Below are positions 33,930-37,693 of a stretch of DNA of 37,693 nucleotides, piece after piece. The first letter of the stretch is position 1, and each line of letters begins with the position of its first letter. Made by a program: the position numbers and the translations under genes. This stretch comes from Oscillatoriales cyanobacterium PMM_0008 (GTDB taxonomy: Bacteria > Cyanobacteriota > Cyanobacteriia > Cyanobacteriales > Aerosakkonemataceae). The stretch spans positions 1 through 37,693 of the forward strand of contig CASBRD010000090.1 of NCBI GenBank assembly GCA_949128025.1. The letters are read 5' to 3'. Below the pieces are notes generated by a model. It saw only the letters and a list, made by a program, of their open reading frames with translations. It searched no databases and was not told where the DNA came from.

Positions 33930-34964
33930 TTACACCAAAAGCGGTTGTTTGAATACTACCATACCATCGGGCGATCGCACAATTTTACCATCCTTCTCTC
34001 GTTCCACCTCGCAGAAAGCGTAGTTACCCTGTCCATCTCGCTTCAGGCGAAGTCCTCCTTGCACTAATTCATAAGCTGGGGGATGGAACTGCACAATGCC
34101 TTGGTGTTCCATAATTTGATTATTTTCATCCCGCAATACGGGACAAACCACTAATTCGCCACTTACATCAAATACCCAATTATTTTCTTTCGGATCGCGC
34201 AATGGTGTCGGGTAAATTGGCAAATTTTCGGAAGTGAGAATTAGTTGGCCTTTTTCATCTTGTAAAGGGATTAAAAATATTGGTTTGCCATTAGGTTTGC
34301 GGACGAGTTCGTTAGTGTGAGGGTCGCGCAAAGGGATGGCGCTGGGTGCGGGTGGGGTGACTTCCGGTAACTCTGGGTGCGGGGGATGGAGGGAGGGTAA
34401 TTCGGCATCTTTGGGAATATCGTAATGGCGGGTATATTGCACTGCGGCTTTCTGGAAACCGAGGCGTTCTAATAAGGATTGAATGCCAGTTTGTTCGGCA
34501 GAAATTAGTACATCGATATCGGTGACTTTCAGTGATTCTGCTTTTTGAATACCTGCTTCAATTAATTGTTTGATTGCTTCCGGGTGTCGGTGTTCTGGTT
34601 GCACGTAGAGTCCTAAAACAGAACCAACTCGACGCGGGTGAAAGGGATTTTCTCGTTCTTGGTGTTGGCGTAATTCTTCTGGTAAAGTTGCTGGTGGTTT
34701 TTCGTCGTAGGTGTAGGTGAAGAAAAAGCCAACGATGGTTTTATTGCTATGTTCTAATACCCAACAGAAAGAGAGGGGTTTGGTTAGTTGATAGGCGACA
34801 TATTGTTCAAAATCATACTTGGGTTTGAGAATCATGGAAGGGTCGGCAGATTCTCTTTCTTCAGCGAAAGCGGACATTAAAGGTGCGATCGCTTTTGCAT
34901 CTTCTGGGGTGGCGAGGCGATGGGTGTATGGCATGGTTTGAAATTTGGACAGAATATTTACCAT
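33930..34964 (-). CDS. GNAT family N-acetyltransferase with C-terminal repeat extension
   Basis: 344 residues; AAGGAG about 8 bases before the ATG at 34964 supports this start over the in-frame ATG at 34934. Residues about 12-175 are a GNAT fold: THRLATPEDAKAIAPLMSAF at the start, FCWVLEHSNKTIVGFFF, then SVLGLYVQPEHRHPEAIKQL, the acetyl-CoA-binding part, and SAEQTGIQSLLERLGFQKAA. Residues about 200-344 contain repeated strands such as IPLRDPHTNELV, IPLQDEKGQL, TPLRDPKENNWV and CPVLRDENNQI, a modular extension unusual for a simple acetyltransferase. The substrate cannot be told. It is on the same strand as, and close to, the cassette 2 FHA-like gene. Confidence 0.8.
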   Translation of the reverse strand: MVNILSKFQTMPYTHRLATPEDAKAIAPLMSAFAEERESADPSMILKPKYDFEQYVAYQLTKPLSFCWVLEHSNKTIVGFFFTYTYDEKPPATLPEELRQHQERENPFHPRRVGSVLGLYVQPEHRHPEAIKQLIEAGIQKAESLKVTDIDVLISAEQTGIQSLLERLGFQKAAVQYTRHYDIPKDAELPSLHPPHPELPEVTPPAPSAIPLRDPHTNELVRKPNGKPIFLIPLQDEKGQLILTSENLPIYPTPLRDPKENNWVFDVSGELVVCPVLRDENNQIMEHQGIVQFHPPAYELVQGGLRLKRDGQGNYAFCEVEREKDGKIVRSPDGMVVFKQPLLV

Positions 34965-35108
34965 AGAATTTGCTCCTTGGCAAGGGTGAGTTTTCGTGAT
35001 GGGGAAAGGTTGGGCGATCGCTCCTCAGTTCACAGATTGTTTGTCTCTATTTATTTGAATTTGAGCTTGTAAACTAAGTTGCCTCACTTAAGTTTTAATG
35101 TCAAGCGT

Positions 35109-35531
35109 TCAATGCGAGATTGATGCTAAGTGCCTCAAAAGCTTAGTAGTAGCGGTAAAAAGCCTAATTTTGCCGCTACTCACTAGAGTTACAAAATGTA
35201 AAGTGCGATTGGTGGGAGGTGGGGGAAAGGAGAGAAGTAGGCGGGCGGAGTGCGATCGCACTTCACTTGAAGTAAAACTTTTCGTGGGTTGAGTCCGAAC
35301 TTGAATCACGCTGGGTGCTTCTGCTTGGGTAGCTGCTAACAGGATGCCAAAATCTAGGTCGTTGGTGAAGACAACATAACCATTGGTGCTTGCCCAGTTC
35401 ATTATGACGCGATCTGTTGCTCTTGGATCGCCGATATTTGACCGTAAAAAAGACCAAAAACCCTGATGGGGACAATACCCAAGAAAACATTCATTCTGCG
35501 ACCAGTCCCATAAAATGTTTTGAAATGGCAC
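35109..35531 (-). pseudogene. Degraded DUF5615 (PIN-like) toxin gene
   Basis: The frame contains a well-preserved DUF5615 core at 35289-35441 (SNIGDPRATDRVIMNWAS, YVVFTNDLDFGILLA, PSVIQVRTQ) including the TNDxDFG acidic motif. The expected N-terminal MKLLxDxNLS strand is missing, replaced by unrelated residues, and the sequence after VRTQ is disrupted by a HIP1-containing stretch before a possible remnant of the C-terminal strand (HFVTLVSSGKIRL). It is read as a 5'-truncated, inactive copy; the intact relative is at 36221-36550. The gap 34965-35108 holds nothing I recognise. Confidence 0.6.
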
Positions 35532-35668
35532 AAAGGTATGGATGGAAACTCAAAGATATCCGTAAAACTAGAGACAATATCCTAAAAGTAGATTGCGTTT
35601 TTTATGGAAAGCAAACCAGTTTCGAGGACGAACGATATGAGACAGACTTGGATTATCTACAAGAGTAA
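35525..35668 (+). CDS. Small hypothetical protein (47 residues)
   Basis: The frame from ATG 35525 begins MAQRYGWKLKDIRKTRDNIL and includes KVDCVFYGKQTSFEDERYE. The composition is protein-like and the frame is open further upstream (to 35417), so it may be the tail of something longer. I do not recognise a family. It lies among gene remnants and could itself be one. Confidence 0.3.
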   Translation: MAQRYGWKLKDIRKTRDNILKVDCVFYGKQTSFEDERYETDLDYLQE

Positions 35669-35794
35669 CGATCCAGATGCTTTTGGATGGGAAGACCGCC
35701 AGCTTTTACCATCGGGAAGTTTGACAAATGGGAAGAATTGCGGCGGGGCGCTTCTGTCGATGAAATACTGGAAGCGTCACACCAGACAGTATAA
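35637..35794 (+). pseudogene. Possible frameshifted small gene
   Basis: The frame from ATG 35637 gives WIIYKSNDPDAFGWEDRQLL. Restoring one missing base near 35715 would continue it as SGKFDKWEELRRGASVDEIL and on to a stop at 35792-35794. The second half reads like a coherent helix while the unshifted frame does not. No family was recognised, and it overlaps the preceding frame by 32 bases. Confidence 0.3.
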
Positions 35795-35862
35795 CGCGAA
35801 GTGCGATCGCACTTCGCTTTTAGAAACTCGGTAACTCCTACGAAACCGGGTTTCTGAGTTAA

Positions 35863-35955
35863 GTTTACCTAGAAGCTAAAACTGAGCCAGGGGAGCGGTT
35901 TAGTGTTAAACTGGATTTAGGGGATGCGACGATCGTAAAAGATTTTGTCATTTGA
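35863..35955 (+). pseudogene. C-terminal remnant of a DUF1822 gene
   Basis: In frame up to TGA 35953-35955 it reads GERFSVKLDLGDATIVKDFVI, against ENFSVKLALGDFSITETFVI at the end of the intact DUF1822 protein (3036-3941). Only about 30 codons survive; upstream the frame is closed by a stop at 35860 beside a palindrome (AGAAACTCGG...CCGGGTTTCT, 35822-35855). It is the only trace of DUF1822 near cassette 2, and it lies on the far side of it. Confidence 0.65.
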
Positions 35956-35999
35956 ACCCTAAAAAAAGGTTGATGTTTGTACAATTAGGAAGCTCTGTT

Positions 36000-36224
36000 A
36001 TGAACCATCACGAACGGATCACCATTGAAGCAGGTAAGCGAAGTGGTAAACCTTGCATTCGCGGAATGCGGATTACAGTTTACGATGTTTTGTCTTATCT
36101 GGCATCAGGAATGACTTATCAAGAGATTCTTGATGATTTTCCTTATCTGACTCAAGAGGATATTTTAGCTTGTTTGAGCTATGCAGCCGATCGGGAGAGA
36201 CAAACATTATTAATCCAGGTATGA
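36000..36224 (+). CDS. DUF433 family antitoxin-like protein
   Basis: 74 residues from ATG 36000, with AGGA 9 bases upstream; a TTG at 35952 would extend it but lacks support. The DUF433 signature is clear: RITIEAGKRSGKPCIRGMRI, TVYDVLSYLASGMTYQEIL, DDFPYLTQEDILACLSYAAD. DUF433 proteins have a helix-turn-helix-like fold and commonly precede DUF5615 PIN-like genes as presumed antitoxins. The stop overlaps the next gene's start by ATGA. Confidence 0.85.
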   Translation: MNHHERITIEAGKRSGKPCIRGMRITVYDVLSYLASGMTYQEILDDFPYLTQEDILACLSYAADRERQTLLIQV

Positions 36225-36550
36225 AATTACTATTCGATCATAATCTCTCTACCCGATTGGTTAATCGACTTGCAGATATTTTTCCTGACTCAAATCATGT
36301 GGATAACTTAGGGATGGCGCAAGCAGATGATGGTGAAGTATGGGTTTATGCACAAAATAATGGTTTTACGATCGCTACCAGAGATAGTGACTACAACGAA
36401 CTTCTGATGTTACGTGGTTTTCCACCTAAAGTCATTTGGATTAGAAGGGGAAATTGCTCAACTTCAGAAATTGAAGCGATGCTGAGAACACATATTACTG
36501 ATATTCAAACATTGTTTGATGATTCATCGTTAGGAATATTAACTCTGTAG
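36221..36550 (+). CDS. DUF5615 family PIN-like protein, presumed toxin
   Basis: 109 residues from ATG 36221, overlapping the DUF433 stop by four bases (translational coupling). KLLFDHNLSTRLVNRLADIF provides the first acidic residue, and YAQNNGFTIATRDSDYNELL the second acidic cluster of the PIN-like fold; PPKVIWIRRGNCST is the usual third strand. Family knowledge suggests a ribonuclease toxin neutralised by its DUF433 partner; activity is inferred, not shown. Confidence 0.85.
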   Translation: MKLLFDHNLSTRLVNRLADIFPDSNHVDNLGMAQADDGEVWVYAQNNGFTIATRDSDYNELLMLRGFPPKVIWIRRGNCSTSEIEAMLRTHITDIQTLFDDSSLGILTL

Positions 36551-36615
36551 TAAGGGAGTTTTTGATTTGTTTAAGTATGTTTTCAGAAGACATAATTACC
36601 TCTGCGTTTTTGATG

Positions 36616-36659
36616 GCGATCGCCCTCCGTTTAACTTACAGAAAGTGAGGGGCGATCGC
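36616..36659. repeat. HIP1-bounded 44-bp repeat, copy 1
   Basis: It starts and ends with the octamer GCGATCGC, and the shared centre is TCCGTTTAACTTACAGAAAG followed by a GAGGGG run. It lies between the DUF5615 gene and the small membrane protein. Other copies are at 36916-36960 and 37536-37581. The rest of 36551-36704 shows nothing else. Confidence 0.8.
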
Positions 36660-36704
36660 TCCAGCAATATAGTACAATAAAATTATCGAGTTAAAACACA
36701 ACAA

Positions 36705-36902
36705 ATGACAAGTACAACTAATAAAGAACCAACCCTGGCAGATGTCATCGAAAAGTTAGACAAGCTATCGAGAGATTCGGAGAAGTTTAACGATCGCTTT
36801 TCTAATTACCAGCAAGCAACTCAGTGGGTAGTGCAACTTGCTTTCACTCTAATTGCTAGTGCGACTATTACGGTGATTATCACGTCAGTTTTCCGCAAGT
36901 AA
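36705..36902 (+). CDS. Small single-pass membrane protein with N-terminal coiled coil
   Basis: 65 residues. The first half is charged and helical (LADVIEKLDKLSRDSEKFND), and a C-terminal membrane helix (VVQLAFTLIASATITVIITS) is followed by FRK. The layout is that of small cyanobacterial tail-anchored hypothetical proteins. There is no strong ribosome site. It is bracketed by copies of the HIP1-bounded repeat. Function unknown. Confidence 0.65.
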   Translation: MTSTTNKEPTLADVIEKLDKLSRDSEKFNDRFSNYQQATQWVVQLAFTLIASATITVIITSVFRK

Positions 36903-36915
36903 TAAATTAAATAGG

Positions 36916-36960
36916 CGATCGCACTCCGTTTAACTTACAGAAAGAGAGGGGGCGATCGCT
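36916..36960. repeat. HIP1-bounded 45-bp repeat, copy 2
   Basis: GCGATCGC at both ends (36916-36923 and 36953-36960), with the same centre as copy 1 apart from a few differences in the purine run and one extra G. Confidence 0.8.
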
Positions 36961-36994
36961 TGTCAAGGGACAATTCCCTCCCCAAATCATCTGG

Positions 36995-37438
36995 CTACAA
37001 AATCGTCAAATAGGTTTCCGTTGGACTAATGGGCAAAGGCTTTAAAATTTGTTTTTGCAAGTCTATTTCTAGCCCCAGTGATTCTAAAGGTATCACTCCC
37101 AAAAGGGCATCTCCACCTCCCGGTAATTCCAAGCACTCAAAGGTTCCTTCTCGTTCAAACATTGATATTTTGGCATCTTGAAAAATGCGAGCTTTGCCAA
37201 TACCCATTGCGGTGGCTACATCCACTTCTTTCAGGAGTTTCAGTCCCAGTTTCGCGATCGCATCTTTTGGCAAACATAAGGTAGTGGCTCCTGTATCTAC
37301 TAATACATTTTTGAGGATGATCGAGCGAATTTGTTCGGGTAGAATTGTCCCATCTTCTGCCCGAATTTGGTCGGCTCGATTAATGATTGTCAGAGTGGCG
37401 AAAACTTTTCCCATTTCCTTGTCAGTTTGAGTTTGCAT
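36995..37438 (-). CDS. Retropepsin-like aspartyl protease family protein
   Basis: 147 residues from ATG 37438, with AGGA about 8 bases upstream. The active-site motif VLVDTGATTLCLP (Asp48) follows a FATLTIINR strand, and a second hydrophobic-Gly segment, GGGDALLGVIPLESLGLEID, matches the clan AA flap/ILG region. One catalytic Asp per chain implies action as a dimer. Such small soluble proteins are common in cyanobacteria, often next to toxin-antitoxin genes; substrates are unknown. Confidence 0.85.
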   Translation of the reverse strand: MQTQTDKEMGKVFATLTIINRADQIRAEDGTILPEQIRSIILKNVLVDTGATTLCLPKDAIAKLGLKLLKEVDVATAMGIGKARIFQDAKISMFEREGTFECLELPGGGDALLGVIPLESLGLEIDLQKQILKPLPISPTETYLTIL

Positions 37439-37535
37439 AGTTGCGTCCTACTTAAGAGTTGGAGCGATTATCTCCTTTTATTGTAACTTATTTTGTCAAC
37501 GTTATTTTATATATGAATAAGCTGAATTAAGAATG

Positions 37536-37581
37536 GCGATCGCACTCCGTTTAACTTACAGAAAGAGAGGGGGCCGATCGC
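37536..37581. repeat. HIP1-bounded 46-bp repeat, copy 3 (right end altered)
   Basis: The left end is GCGATCGC (37536-37543) and the centre is identical to copy 2. At the right end an extra C gives CCGATCGC instead of a perfect octamer. Confidence 0.75.
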
Positions 37582-37596
37582 GTGGGTTTGTTTGTC

Positions 37597-37693
37597 TCAA
37601 CTGCCAGTAAAATCCAAGGTTTTTTGTTGCCGTTTGCGTTTCATCCGCATTTGGGCAATAAAAGCACTAAACGCCAAGCCACCTAATACAGTA
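37597..37693 (-). CDS. C-terminal end of a probable PEP-CTERM protein (5' part outside window)
   Basis: 31 codons are visible before TGA at 37597-37599. They read a hydrophobic stretch (TVLGGLAFSAFIA), then a basic cluster (RMKRKRQQK), then a short tail. This matches the membrane-helix-plus-arginine end of PEP-CTERM sorting signals, but the PEP motif itself would lie outside the window, so another C-terminal anchor is possible. Confidence 0.45.
   Translation of the reverse strand, partial: TVLGGLAFSAFIAQMRMKRKRQQKTLDFTGS

Noticed and set aside
35098-35292. 64-codon plus-strand frame
   Set aside because: It is antisense to the DUF5615 remnant and low in complexity, with no family resemblance or ribosome site.

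Overview
The window comes from a cyanobacterium, most likely a filamentous one; the sequence does not fix the genus. The evidence is the density of the HIP1 octamer GCGATCGC, several palindromic repeat families typical of cyanobacteria, and characteristic families (CHASE2, CHAT, DUF928, DUF1822, NB-ARC, four-cysteine Ser/Thr kinases, filamentous-haemagglutinin-type secreted proteins, Uma2, DUF4114, RTX). No rRNA, tRNA, CRISPR array or phage module was seen. This is accessory, signalling and surface-protein territory.

Layout. (1) 1-2007, minus: the 5' part of a large DUF4114 protein that runs off the left edge, preceded by a candidate structured RNA leader. (2) 2379-12451, cassette 1: a sigma-70-like factor, a DUF1822 protein, a CHAT-CHASE2 membrane protein and a secreted DUF928 protein read rightward. 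They face a leftward pair, a secreted FHA-like beta-helix protein followed by a TPR-CHAT protease. (3) 12452-14736: two Uma2-family nucleases among several inverted-repeat elements. (4) 14737-21175, minus: a giant DUF4114 / Ig-like / subtilisin-like protease of about 2145 residues, split by a one-base frameshift in its prodomain. (5) 21176-23540: a MITE-like element, an orphan copy of the DUF4114 leader with a gene-start remnant, an RTX calcium-binding protein, and two matching operator-like inverted repeats. (6) 23541-34964, cassette 2: NB-ARC ATPase, Ser/Thr kinase-CHASE2 and DUF928 read rightward and face leftward GNAT, FHA-like protein and TPR-CHAT protease. (7) 35 kb to the end: a gene graveyard (DUF5615 remnant, DUF1822 tail), an intact DUF433-DUF5615 toxin-antitoxin-like pair, a small membrane protein, a retropepsin-like aspartyl protease, the tail of a probable PEP-CTERM protein, and three copies of a HIP1-bounded 44-46 bp repeat.

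The central observation is that cassettes 1 and 2 are diverged copies of one system in the same tail-to-tail order: an upstream regulator, then [output domain]-CHASE2, then DUF928, facing a TPR-CHAT protease preceded by an FHA-like protein. The output domain fused to CHASE2 is CHAT (caspase-like) in one and a zinc-ribbon Ser/Thr kinase in the other. The upstream genes also differ: sigma factor plus DUF1822 versus a STAND NTPase. A DUF1822 C-terminal fragment just beyond cassette 2 suggests further copies or rearrangement. My inference is a surface or envelope sensing system in which CHASE2 perceives an extracytoplasmic state and a peptidase or kinase output acts with a secreted beta-helix protein and a CHAT protease. 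No substrate or phenotype can be read from the sequence.
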